A stretch of 64,000 nucleotides of DNA, taken from positions 1 through 64,000 of the forward strand of contig DATCMH010000012.1 of NCBI GenBank assembly GCA_036563505.1. Reading direction: 5' to 3'. Source of the stretch: DATCMH01 sp036563505 (GTDB taxonomy: Bacteria > Pseudomonadota > Alphaproteobacteria > Rhizobiales > Beijerinckiaceae). A program made the translations under genes and the position numbers. The notes below the pieces were generated by a model that did no database searches, was not told the DNA's origin, and saw only the letters and a list, made by a program, of their open reading frames with translations. Shown here piece by piece: positions 17,916 through 26,152 of the stretch; the stretch's first letter is position 1; each line of letters begins with the position of its first letter.

Positions 17916-18329
17916 GTGCCCCATCGCCGAACCTCGCGCATCGGTCATCCATCGAACAAGCCCAACACGCGTTTCCGCGCGCTCGGGTGCTGCCTGCTCG
18001 CGCTCCTCGCGTCTCCTGCGGCGGCCAGGGCAGCCCCTTACGAAGGCCTCTGGTCCGCCTCGCCGCGGACCTGCCGCACTGATACGGACGGCGTGCATCG
18101 CCTCGAGATCAACCCGAATGGGCTGTTCTGGTACGAGGAGCGCTGCCGCGGGCGCATCCGCCCCGCGGGCCGCAACGCCTGGCGGGCCGAGCTGGCCTGC
18201 GAGGGCGAGGGGATGCGGCAGCGCGTCACGACGCGCCTCCTCCTGCCCTCGCCGGACAGGCTCGTGCTGGAGAACGCGCCCGTGACGCCGGTCAAGCGCC
18301 ACGCTTACGTCCGGTGCGCGGCCCGGTGA
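17916..18329 (+). CDS. Small secreted protein, function unknown
   Basis: A 137-residue protein beginning at GTG 17916, 13 bp after the previous gene. It has a signal peptide with hydrophobic core LGCCLLALLASPAAARA (about residues 23-39) and a compact mature part. That part carries YEGLWSASPRTCRTDTDGVHR, cut here at LWSASPRTCR for the key Trp and Cys, and four Cys in all. It forms a run with two other small Cys-containing exported proteins upstream. No family is recognised. Confidence 0.58.
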   Translation: MPHRRTSRIGHPSNKPNTRFRALGCCLLALLASPAAARAAPYEGLWSASPRTCRTDTDGVHRLEINPNGLFWYEERCRGRIRPAGRNAWRAELACEGEGMRQRVTTRLLLPSPDRLVLENAPVTPVKRHAYVRCAAR

Positions 18330-18463
18330 GGCGCGCGGGTTGGGGATGATGGAGCCGGGCGGGGATGCGGTTCGGACGAGGCGCCTGACGTTGACTCGCG
18401 CCCGGCCCTCGCCTACCGGCCCGTCCGACCCCGATTGCTCCCGAGAACGCGAAGATCAACACC

Positions 18464-19357
18464 GTGACGATGCGTATGAACGAGGCCGCCGCCTCCGGCC
18501 CGGCCTTCGCGGAGGGATTCCGCCACCTCGCCGAACGCTACGACGTCGCTCTCTGCGACATCTGGGGCGTGCTCCACGACGGCATCGTGGGCTTCCCGGC
18601 CGCGGCCGACGCCCTGCGCCGGTTCCGCGACGGGGGCGGGACCGTCATCCTGGTCTCGAACGCCCCGCGCCCCGGCACATCCGTCGCGCGCCAGCTCGAC
18701 GGCTTTTCGGTCGACCGGGAGGCCTACGACGCCATCGTCACCTCCGGCGACCTGACCCGGGCGGCGGTGGCCGAACGCCTCGACCAGGTGGTGCACCATC
18801 TCGGCCCCGAGCGGGATCGGCCGGTCTTCGAGGGCCTGCCCTGCCGCTTCGACGGCATCGACAACAGCGATTACGTCGTCTGCACGGGTCTCCTCGACGA
18901 CGACGTCGAGACCGCGGAGGATTACCGGGGGCGCTTGTCCCGGATGCGGGCGCGCAACTTATGGATGATCTGCGCCAATCCGGACCTCGTCGTGGAGCGG
19001 GGCGATCGGCTGGTCTACTGCGCCGGAGCGCTCGCGGCGCTCTACGAGGAGCTCGGCGGCAGCGTCATGTATGCCGGCAAGCCGCATGCGCCCGTCTACG
19101 AGGCGGCGCTTGCCACCGCGGCGCGCCTGCGCGAAGGCTCCGCCGTTTCGCCGGACCGGGTGCTCGCCATCGGGGACGCGATCCGCACCGACATCGCGGG
19201 CGCGGTGGGGCAGGGATATGACGCGCTTCTGGTTGCCCGGGGCATCCACGCCGCCGATCTCCTGACGGACGGGCGGCTCGATCCGGAGCGCACGCAGGCC
19301 TGGCTGCAGGGGCAGCCGGCGCGTCCGACGGCTGTGACGGAAACCTTGGTCTGGTAG
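18464..19357 (+). CDS. HAD-superfamily class IIA hydrolase (TIGR01459 type)
   Basis: A 297-residue HAD phosphatase. Motif I is VALCDIWGVLHDG, where the usual second Asp is Trp-Gly spaced as in the NagD-like IIA group. Motif II is VILVSNAPRP, motif III Lys is in YAGKPH, and motif IV is AIGDAIRTDIAGA. Members of this alphaproteobacterial family are often found near ribF and ileS, as here (about 1.8 kb away). The substrate is unknown. The GTG at 18464 is followed by in-frame ATGs at 18470 and 18476, either of which could be the true start. Confidence 0.85.
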   Translation: MTMRMNEAAASGPAFAEGFRHLAERYDVALCDIWGVLHDGIVGFPAAADALRRFRDGGGTVILVSNAPRPGTSVARQLDGFSVDREAYDAIVTSGDLTRAAVAERLDQVVHHLGPERDRPVFEGLPCRFDGIDNSDYVVCTGLLDDDVETAEDYRGRLSRMRARNLWMICANPDLVVERGDRLVYCAGALAALYEELGGSVMYAGKPHAPVYEAALATAARLREGSAVSPDRVLAIGDAIRTDIAGAVGQGYDALLVARGIHAADLLTDGRLDPERTQAWLQGQPARPTAVTETLVW

Positions 19358-19367
19358 GGACAGGCGA

Positions 19368-19946
19368 TCAGTCGAACAGCTTGTCGATGTCGTCCTGGGC
19401 GATAGCCTTGCCCTCGGCGGCGGGGCCGTTGAGGAGGAGCATCTCGCGGCGCGCCTGGCGCAAGGCCTCTTCCGGGTCCTGGGCGTCGGCGGTGTCCCGG
19501 GCGTTCACGGCGCCGGCGAAGCGGCCGAGCCGCTTCTCGATCTGCCCGAGGGCCTCGGCGACCTTCGAGAGGCGCTGGCCGGTGATGTCTTGGAACGAGC
19601 AGGCCTCGAGGATGGCGATTATGCGCTCCTCGACCTGAGGGCGATAGCGCGCCATCGAGGTCTCGCCGGAGCCGAGGATGTCCTCCGCCGCCGCCATGAT
19701 GGTGTGGGCGGCCGAGGCGGTGGCCTTGAGGGTGCTGCCGAGCTCCTCGCTCGCGGTCGGGATGCGGTCGCGGCACAGCTCGTTGGCGCGCAGCGCCCCG
19801 ATCTCGCTCTTGATGTGAGCGATGTAGTCGGCCACGGCGCCGAGCTCGCGCATGATCATCGTGACGTCCACGGGACCGGCCGCCGCCGGAGGCGGGGCCG
19901 TCTCGCGGACTTTGCGGAGCGACGCGGATGCGGGGGCCATGGTCAC
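19368..19946 (-). CDS. cheZ: CheZ-like CheY-P phosphatase
   Basis: A 192-residue helical protein. The SFQDITGQRL segment is the CheZ active-site signature, in which the Gln attacks with water on phospho-CheY. The extreme C-terminus QDDIDKLFD is the CheY-binding tail. CheZ dephosphorylates CheY-P to reset the flagellar switch. It lies 37 bp downstream of a cheY on the same strand, so the kinase target and its phosphatase are made together. It ends 10 bp from the convergent HAD gene. Confidence 0.88.
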   Translation of the reverse strand: MTMAPASASLRKVRETAPPPAAAGPVDVTMIMRELGAVADYIAHIKSEIGALRANELCRDRIPTASEELGSTLKATASAAHTIMAAAEDILGSGETSMARYRPQVEERIIAILEACSFQDITGQRLSKVAEALGQIEKRLGRFAGAVNARDTADAQDPEEALRQARREMLLLNGPAAEGKAIAQDDIDKLFD

Positions 19947-19983
19947 ACTCGTCCCGTTGCGCGCAGTCGGTTCGGTCGCGGCT

Positions 19984-20367
19984 TTAGGCCCCGCAGACCG
20001 CCTCGATCTTCGTCTTGAGGGTCTGGGCGTTGAAGGGCTTGACGATGTAGTTGTTCACGCCCGCCTTCTTGGCCGCGATCACGTTCTCCGTCTTCGACTC
20101 GGCCGTCACCATGATGAAGGGCGTGGTGCGCAGGCCCTCGTCGGCGCGCACGTGCCGCAGGAGCTCGTAGCCCGTCATCGGCTCCATGTTCCAGTCGGAG
20201 ATGACGAGACCGTACTTCTTCTGCTTCAGCTTGGACAAAGCCGAGGTGCCGTCGGAAGCGTCGTCCACGTCTTCGAAGCCGAGCTGCTTCAGGAGGTTAC
20301 GGATGATGCGCACCATCGTCTGATAGTCGTCGACGACGAGGATCGGCATCCCCAGGTCAAGGGCCAT
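19984..20367 (-). CDS. cheY: Chemotaxis response regulator CheY
   Basis: A 127-residue receiver of true CheY type. It has VVDDYQTM in the acidic pocket, the phospho-acceptor in LVISDWNMEPMTG, the switch Thr in FIMVTAES, and the Lys in YIVKPFN. It would bind the flagellar motor switch when phosphorylated. ATG at 20367 gives the standard CheY length; the frame extends 80 codons upstream in unrelated sequence. It is followed by cheZ. No cheA is in the window. Confidence 0.9.
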   Translation of the reverse strand: MALDLGMPILVVDDYQTMVRIIRNLLKQLGFEDVDDASDGTSALSKLKQKKYGLVISDWNMEPMTGYELLRHVRADEGLRTTPFIMVTAESKTENVIAAKKAGVNNYIVKPFNAQTLKTKIEAVCGA

Positions 20368-20615
20368 GGTCCAGTACTCCGGTGCGGATGCGGCCGGCGC
20401 GGCCGGTCGCTGACATGACAGGGTCGGGTCGGAGCGCGCCAAGCGCGATCCTTGCCCGGGAACGCTAGCCGCGCCCGGTTTCAAAGCGGTTAACCCCTGG
20501 CGACCTCGAACCCGGCAAATCGGCGCGTGTTGCCGAGACTCGCCCGGCGGATTCGCAGCTCCCCGCGAACGGCCGAACCAAAGTTGCATGGCCGCGTTGT
20601 CGGGCACGGCGTAGC

Positions 20616-20627
20616 TTGTGCAGTGCA
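20616..20627 (-). promoter_or_regulatory. TGC box, candidate PhaR operator before the MaoC gene
   Basis: Read on the minus strand, the 12 bases TGCACTGCACAA match the TGCRNYGCASMA consensus reported for the PHA regulator PhaR in Bradyrhizobium (consensus from memory) at all positions. It ends 12 bp before the hydratase ATG. The same motif occurs twice before a phasin at 63.7 kb. See findings. Confidence 0.6.
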
Positions 20628-20639
20628 GCGGGGATCACG

Positions 20640-21113
20640 ATGGCGGCGGGCGCGATGACGACACCGGCGGTTCCGGCAGCTCCCTCAGCGGCCTTCGTGA
20701 CCCTGTCCTTCGAGGACTTGGCGCTCGGCCAGAGCGCCACCTTGATGCGCACCGTCATGGACCAGGATCTCCACCTGTTCGCGGCGGTGAGCGGCGACGT
20801 GAACCCGATCCACGTCTCCGACAGCTTCGCGGCGCAGAGCCGCTTCGGCCAGCGCATCGCCCACGGCATGTTCACCGCGAGCCTCGTCTCGGCGCTGCTC
20901 GGCACGAGGCTGCCGGGCCCGGGGGCGGTCTACCTCTCGCAAACCCTTCAGTTCCTGGCGCCGGTCAAGATCGGCGACGTGGTGACGGCCCGGGTCGAGG
21001 TGGTCGAGCTCGTGCCCGAGCGGCGCCGGGCGCGCCTCTTCTGCGAATGCATCACGGATGGCCGCGCCGTTCTCGAGGGCGAGGCCTGGGTGGCGGTGCC
21101 GGGACGCGCCTGA
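20640..21113 (+). CDS. MaoC-like (R)-specific enoyl-CoA hydratase
   Basis: A 157-residue hotdog-fold protein with the hydratase-2 motif: catalytic Asp and His lie in FAAVSGDVNPIHVSD, followed by FGQRIAHGM. Such short single-domain enzymes (PhaJ type) convert trans-2-enoyl-CoA from beta-oxidation into (R)-3-hydroxyacyl-CoA for polyhydroxyalkanoate synthesis. A PhaR-like box just upstream supports that role here. ATG 20640 was chosen for its GGGGA ribosome site at 20630-20634; ATG 20655 is a weaker alternative. It is divergent from cheY. Confidence 0.85.
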   Translation: MAAGAMTTPAVPAAPSAAFVTLSFEDLALGQSATLMRTVMDQDLHLFAAVSGDVNPIHVSDSFAAQSRFGQRIAHGMFTASLVSALLGTRLPGPGAVYLSQTLQFLAPVKIGDVVTARVEVVELVPERRRARLFCECITDGRAVLEGEAWVAVPGRA

Positions 21114-21193
21114 CGCCGCCTGAGCGCTTGACCGGACGGCGTCCGATCGGACAGGGTCCGCCCGCCTTAAAGCGGCCCATCCTTCAAGACGCC

Positions 21194-22174
21194 ATGCCTC
21201 CTGATCCCCTCGACGCCAGCGCCTTCGCCGTTCGGCGCGATGGTGACGATCCGGGCCCGCTCGCGGGGGCCATCGTCGCGATCGGCAACTTCGACGGCGT
21301 CCATCGCGGCCACAAGGCCCTGCTCGCGGCCGCCGGGCAGGCGGCTCGGACGGCTGGGAGGCCGGCCGCGGTCCTCACCTTCGAGCCGCATCCGCGCTCA
21401 TACTTTCGACCCAACGTCCCGCTGTTCCGCCTCACCCCGGAAGCGGAGAAGCTTTTGGCCTTGGAGCGGCTCGGCCTCGATGGCGCCTTCGTGCGCCGCT
21501 TCGACGCCGGCCTGGCGGGTCTCACCGCGGAGGCCTTCGTCGACCAATTGCTCGTGACGGGGATGCAGGCCTCGGGCGTCGTCGTCGGACATGATTTCCG
21601 CTTCGGACGCGACCGGGCGGGCACCGTGGAGCGCCTCGCTGACCTTTGCGCCGCCCGGGGGCTGTCCTGCGCGGTGCTGCCGGCGGTGCTCGATGGCGCC
21701 GAGCCCGTCTCCTCGAGCCGGATCCGTGCCGCGCTGACCGCCGGCGACGTCGCTGAGGCGAACGGGCTACTGGGTCACCGCTGGTTCGTGACGGGGGAGG
21801 TGCGCCACGGCGACAAGCGCGGGCGCACGCTCGGCTACCCCACCGCCAACCAGCGCCTGCCCGAGACCTGCGATCTCCGCCACGGCATCTACGCGGTGCG
21901 GGTGCGCCTGGCGGACGGCTCCTTGCGCGCAGGCGTCGCGAGCTTCGGCCGCCGGCCCACCTTCGACGATGGCGCCCCGCGCCTCGAAACCTTCCTCTTC
22001 GACTTCGCGGGCGACCTCTACGGCCAGGACCTGGCGGTGGAGTTCGCCGCCTTCATCCGCGGCGAAGAGCGCTTCGACAGCGCCGAGGCCCTGATCGCGC
22101 GCATGGACGAGGATTCGCGCCAAGCGCGGGAGATCCTGGCCGGAGACAATGCACCGTCCCTCCTCGCCTCATGA
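21194..22174 (+). CDS. ribF: Bifunctional riboflavin kinase/FAD synthetase
   Basis: A 326-residue enzyme making FMN and then FAD from riboflavin. The N-terminal FMN adenylyltransferase has the nucleotidyl motif AIGNFDGVHRGH and the SSSRIR motif. The C-terminal flavokinase has GDKRGRTLGYPTAN and the metal-binding TAN. Length is normal. The ATG at 21194 is 80 bp after the hydratase stop. It precedes ileS and lspA, a common proteobacterial order. I saw no FMN riboswitch upstream. Confidence 0.95.
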   Translation: MPPDPLDASAFAVRRDGDDPGPLAGAIVAIGNFDGVHRGHKALLAAAGQAARTAGRPAAVLTFEPHPRSYFRPNVPLFRLTPEAEKLLALERLGLDGAFVRRFDAGLAGLTAEAFVDQLLVTGMQASGVVVGHDFRFGRDRAGTVERLADLCAARGLSCAVLPAVLDGAEPVSSSRIRAALTAGDVAEANGLLGHRWFVTGEVRHGDKRGRTLGYPTANQRLPETCDLRHGIYAVRVRLADGSLRAGVASFGRRPTFDDGAPRLETFLFDFAGDLYGQDLAVEFAAFIRGEERFDSAEALIARMDEDSRQAREILAGDNAPSLLAS

Positions 22175-22383
22175 CGCCGAGCGGACATCCTCGACCCGCG
22201 CCGCGAGGGCTGGTACAAGCGCGCCCATGACGCGTCCGGCCGATCTCCGCAGTCCCCGAATTACGCGCCCGGCCTTCGCCTGAGCGCCTCGACGCGCTCG
22301 CGAGGGGCCGGGATCGCCGCCATCGCCCGTCACGAGACTTGAGACGCTCCTGAGCGCGCCGCGACGGAGCCTGGAACATCGCC

Positions 22384-25300
22384 ATGAACGACTTGAGCCC
22401 CGCCGCCGATGCCCCGGCGCGCGACTATTCCGAAACCCTGTTCCTGCCCAAGACCGAGTTCCCCATGCGGGCCGGCCTGCCGCAGCGCGAGCCCCTGCTC
22501 CTGAAGCGCTGGGAGGAGCTCGACCTCTACGGCCGCTTACGCGAGGCGGGGCAGGGGCGCCCCCGCTTCGTCCTCCACGACGGCCCCCCTTACGCCAACG
22601 GCCACATCCATATCGGCCACGCCCTCAACAAGATCCTCAAGGACCTCGTCGTCCGCTCGCAGAGCATGCTCGGCTGCGACGCGAACTACGTGCCGGGCTG
22701 GGACTGCCACGGCCTGCCGATCGAATGGAAGATCGAGGAGCAGTACCGCGCCAAGGGCAAGGACAAGGACGAGGTGCCCGTCGTCGAGTTCCGCCGCGAG
22801 TGCCGCGCCTTCGCCGATCATTGGCTCGGCGTGCAGCGGGAGGAGTTCAAGCGCCTCGGCGTCGAGGGCGACTGGGACCACCCCTACACCACCATGGCCT
22901 TCGACGCGGAGGCGCAGATCGCCCGCGAGATCATGACGTTTGGCATGACGGGCCAGCTCTACCGCGGCTCGAAGCCCGTGATGTGGTCCTCCGTCGAGAA
23001 GACGGCGCTCGCCGAAGCCGAGGTGGAGTATTACGAGAAGACGAGCCAGATGATCTGGGTGAAGTTCCCGGTCGTCGACAGCCTCGACGCCGATCTCGAA
23101 GGCGCCTCGGTCCTGATCTGGACGACCACGCCCTGGACGATCCCGGCGAACCGCGCCATCGCCTACGGCCCCGAGATCGCCTACGGCCTCTACGAGGTGA
23201 CGGAGGCAGCAGCCGACAACTGGGCCAAGGTCGGCGAGCGCTACGTCCTGGCCGACAAGCTTAGCCAGGAGGTCTTCGCGGCGGCCCGCGTGACGGGCTT
23301 CGCGCGCGTCAAGGACGTGGCGCCGATGATGGTATCGCGCTGCGCGCATCCGTTCCGGGGGCTCGCCGGCGCGGAGGGATTTTGGGACTTCGACGTGCCG
23401 GTCCTGCCTGCCGATTACGTCACCGACGACGCGGGCACCGGCTTCGTCCACACCGCGCCGGGCCACGGCGCGGACGACTACAACACCTACCTCAAGCACC
23501 GCGACACCTTCGAGGCCTGCGGGACCCGGGAGGTGCCTCACACGGTGGCGGAGGATTCCTCATACTTCCCTCACATCCCGATCTTCGCCGGCGAGCGCGT
23601 CTACGACGACGAGGGTAAGGACGGCGGCGCCAATGAGGCGGTGATCCGAAAGCTCGTCGAGGCGGGCGCTCTCGCGGCGCGGGGGCGCCTCAAGCACCAG
23701 TATCCGCATTCCTGGCGCTCGAAGGGACCGCTGCTCTTCCGCAACACGCCGCAATGGTTCATCGCCATGGACAAGCCTCTCTCCCCCTCCCCCCTTGAGG
23801 GGGAGGGCAGGGAGGGGGGTGCGCTGGGGCAGACGGACACTGCTTCGGATCACCCGACGAGCCCGGGCGCGAGTGCCTCTTCTGAGCCATCGCTCTCGAC
23901 GCCCGGCCTACCCCCCTCTCCAACTCTCCCCCGCAAGGGGGGAGAGGGTACCGCGTCCCTTGGCACGACGCCCCTCGGCACCGTGGCTTGGCCGAGCAAC
24001 CAGGAGCCGCCCAAGGACACCCTGCGCAACCGGGCGCTCTCCGCCATCAAGCAGGTCCAGTGGGTGCCGGCCTCCGGCGAGAACCGCATCACCGGCATGA
24101 TCGAGAACCGCCCGGACTGGGTGGTGTCGCGCCAGCGCGCCTGGGGCGTGCCGATCTGCGTCTTCGTGGCCAAAGGCACGAACGAGCTCCTGCGTGACGA
24201 ACGCGTGAACGACGCCATCGCCGAAGCCTTCGCAGCGGAAGGCGCGGACGCCTGGTACACGGACGACGGCAGCCGCTTTCTCGCGCCCTTCGGCTACGCG
24301 GCCGCCGATTTCGAGAAGGTGACGGACATCCTCGACGTCTGGTTCGATTCAGGCTCGACCCACGCCTTCACCCTCGAGACGCGCGAGGATTTGAGGGCGC
24401 GGCGCAAGGCCGAGGGCGGGCCGGATACGGTGATGTATCTCGAGGGCTCGGACCAGCACCGCGGCTGGTTCCACTCGTCGCTGCTGGAGAGCTGCGGCAC
24501 CCGGGGCCGCGCGCCCTTCGACGTGGTGCTGACCCACGGCTTCGTCCTCGACGAGAAGGGTCTGAAGATGTCGAAGTCGCTCGGCAACACGGTGGCGCCC
24601 CAGGACGTCATACGCGATTCCGGCGCCGACATCCTCCGCCTGTGGGTGGCGGCGGCCGACTACGCCGACGACCTGCGCATCGGGCCGGAGATCCTCAAAA
24701 CTTTCGTCGAGACCTACCGCAAGCTGCGCAACACGGTGCGCTGGATGCTGGGCGCGCTGGCGCATCATCGGCCCGAGGACGAGGTCGAGGTGGCCGCGAT
24801 GCCGGAACTCGAGCGCTTCATGCTCCACCGCCTCGCCGAACTCGACCCGCAGATCCAGCAGGCCTACCGCGATTTCGACTACAAGCGCGTCGTCTCGCTC
24901 ATGAGCCACTTCATGACGAGCGACCTCTCGGCCTTCTACTTCGACATCCGCAAGGACGCGCTCTACTGCGATCCGATCTCGAGCCACGTGCGCCGGAGCG
25001 CGCTCACCGCCATCGACATCCTCTGCGATGCGGTGCTGAAATGGCTCGCGCCCATCCTCGTCTTCACGGCGGACGAGGCCTGGCTCGAGTACCGGCCGCA
25101 AGGCTCGCCCTCGATCCATCTCACCGGCTTCCCCGAGGACCTCGCGCGCTTCCGTAACGATGCGCTAGCCGAACGCTGGGAAGCGATCCGCGAGGTGCGC
25201 CGCGTGGTGACGGGGGCCATCGAGATCGAGCGGGCGGCCAAGCGCATCCGCGCGAGCCTGGAGGCCGCGCCCGTGGTCCACGTCGCGGACGAGGCCTTGC

Positions 25301-25563
25301 GCGCGGCGCTGGCCGGCGTCGACTTCGCGGAGGTCTGCATTACGTCCGCGATCCGGGTCGAGGCGGGGGAGGGCCCAGCCGAGGCCTTCCGCCTCGACGA
25401 GGTGCCGGGCGTCGCCGTCGTGCCGGCGCGGGCTCAAGGCCGCAAATGCGCCCGCTCCTGGAAGATCATGCCCGAGGTCGGCAGCGATCCCGATTACCCG
25501 GACGTCACGCCCCGGGACGCGCGGGCGCTCCGGGAATGGGACGCGGCGAGGCAGGCGGCGTGA
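22384..25563 (+). CDS. ileS: Isoleucyl-tRNA synthetase with an in-frame repeat insertion
   Basis: A 1059-residue class I synthetase charging tRNA-Ile. The HIGH motif is HIHIGH in PPYANGHIHIGHALNKIL, and KMSKS is in LKMSKSLGNT. The CP1 editing domain carries TTPWTIPANRAI and GTGFVHTAPGHG. A block of about 75 residues (about 467-541), rich in Pro, Ser and Gly, lies between WFIAMDKP and LRNRALSAIKQVQW. There E. coli IleRS passes almost directly from one segment to the other. It is encoded by the dispersed GC-rich repeat family. The C-terminal zinc motif is degenerate: only KCARSW remains of the usual two CxxC pairs. The stop overlaps lspA. Confidence 0.96.
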   Translation: MNDLSPAADAPARDYSETLFLPKTEFPMRAGLPQREPLLLKRWEELDLYGRLREAGQGRPRFVLHDGPPYANGHIHIGHALNKILKDLVVRSQSMLGCDANYVPGWDCHGLPIEWKIEEQYRAKGKDKDEVPVVEFRRECRAFADHWLGVQREEFKRLGVEGDWDHPYTTMAFDAEAQIAREIMTFGMTGQLYRGSKPVMWSSVEKTALAEAEVEYYEKTSQMIWVKFPVVDSLDADLEGASVLIWTTTPWTIPANRAIAYGPEIAYGLYEVTEAAADNWAKVGERYVLADKLSQEVFAAARVTGFARVKDVAPMMVSRCAHPFRGLAGAEGFWDFDVPVLPADYVTDDAGTGFVHTAPGHGADDYNTYLKHRDTFEACGTREVPHTVAEDSSYFPHIPIFAGERVYDDEGKDGGANEAVIRKLVEAGALAARGRLKHQYPHSWRSKGPLLFRNTPQWFIAMDKPLSPSPLEGEGREGGALGQTDTASDHPTSPGASASSEPSLSTPGLPPSPTLPRKGGEGTASLGTTPLGTVAWPSNQEPPKDTLRNRALSAIKQVQWVPASGENRITGMIENRPDWVVSRQRAWGVPICVFVAKGTNELLRDERVNDAIAEAFAAEGADAWYTDDGSRFLAPFGYAAADFEKVTDILDVWFDSGSTHAFTLETREDLRARRKAEGGPDTVMYLEGSDQHRGWFHSSLLESCGTRGRAPFDVVLTHGFVLDEKGLKMSKSLGNTVAPQDVIRDSGADILRLWVAAADYADDLRIGPEILKTFVETYRKLRNTVRWMLGALAHHRPEDEVEVAAMPELERFMLHRLAELDPQIQQAYRDFDYKRVVSLMSHFMTSDLSAFYFDIRKDALYCDPISSHVRRSALTAIDILCDAVLKWLAPILVFTADEAWLEYRPQGSPSIHLTGFPEDLARFRNDALAERWEAIREVRRVVTGAIEIERAAKRIRASLEAAPVVHVADEALRAALAGVDFAEVCITSAIRVEAGEGPAEAFRLDEVPGVAVVPARAQGRKCARSWKIMPEVGSDPDYPDVTPRDARALREWDAARQAA
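23779..23952. repeat. Dispersed repeat inserted in ileS
   Basis: Two hairpin-forming repeat units lie inside the ileS reading frame, covering residues 466-523. The first is C-rich and then G-rich around CCCCTTGAGGGG. The second has the stem CTCTCCCCC-GCAAG-GGGGGAGAG. The same type of unit fills intergenic regions at 29.7-30.0 and 54.5-54.9 kb. At 174 bp (58 codons) the block keeps the frame open and contains no stop. Confidence 0.8.
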
Positions 25564-26066
25564 GCCGGCCCGCCCGCCTCGGCTTCCTCCTCGCCGCGGC
25601 AACCTTCCTCCTCGATCAGGCTTCGAAGCTCTACCTGCTCTTCGGCCTCGACCTGCCCCTGCGGGAGCCGATCCGGCTCCTGCCCTTCCTCGACCTCGTG
25701 GTGGTCTGGAACCGGGGCATCTCCTACGGGCTCTTCCAGCAGGGCTCGGATCTGGGGCGCTACGCGCTCGTCGCGATCTCGCTCGTCGCCGCGGCCGGGC
25801 TCCTCGTCTGGATGAGCCGCGCCGGCTCGCGGCTGCTCGCCGCGGCGCTCGGCCTCATCGCCGGCGGAGCGCTCGGCAACGCCGTCGACCGGGTCGCCTA
25901 CGGCGCGGTCTTCGACTTCGTCCACCTCCATGTCGGGGCCTGGTCCTGGTACGTGTTCAACGTGGCGGACGCGGCCATCGTTGCGGGCGTCGCCGGTCTC
26001 CTTTATGACAGCGTCGTGGCGGACCGACGGGACAAGCCGGCCTCGGCCGGACCGGACCGGGCGTAA
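25560..26066 (+). CDS. lspA: Lipoprotein signal peptidase (prolipoprotein signal peptidase II)
   Basis: A 168-residue inner-membrane aspartyl protease that removes the signal peptide of diacylglyceryl-prolipoproteins. Four hydrophobic segments are visible. The catalytic Asp residues are in GALGNAVDRV and FNVADAAI; the family motif WNRGISYGLF is also present. The GTG start at 25560 overlaps the ileS stop (GTGA), so translation is coupled. The C-terminal tail is short and charged. Confidence 0.94.
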   Translation: MSRPARLGFLLAAATFLLDQASKLYLLFGLDLPLREPIRLLPFLDLVVVWNRGISYGLFQQGSDLGRYALVAISLVAAAGLLVWMSRAGSRLLAAALGLIAGGALGNAVDRVAYGAVFDFVHLHVGAWSWYVFNVADAAIVAGVAGLLYDSVVADRRDKPASAGPDRA

Positions 26067-26152
26067 CGCGCCCCGCCACACCTTCGCCGGATTGCCGGGC
26101 CACCGCTGCCCCGCGCTCCGGCGCAAGACGAAAACGCACGAGGGTGGGTGGC

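Noticed and set aside
21114..21193. FMN riboswitch before ribF
   Set aside because: The 80-bp gap is too short and lacks RFN-element sequence.
22175..22383. T-box or other riboswitch before ileS
   Set aside because: No T-box motif or terminator/antiterminator pair was seen, and T-boxes are not expected in alphaproteobacteria.
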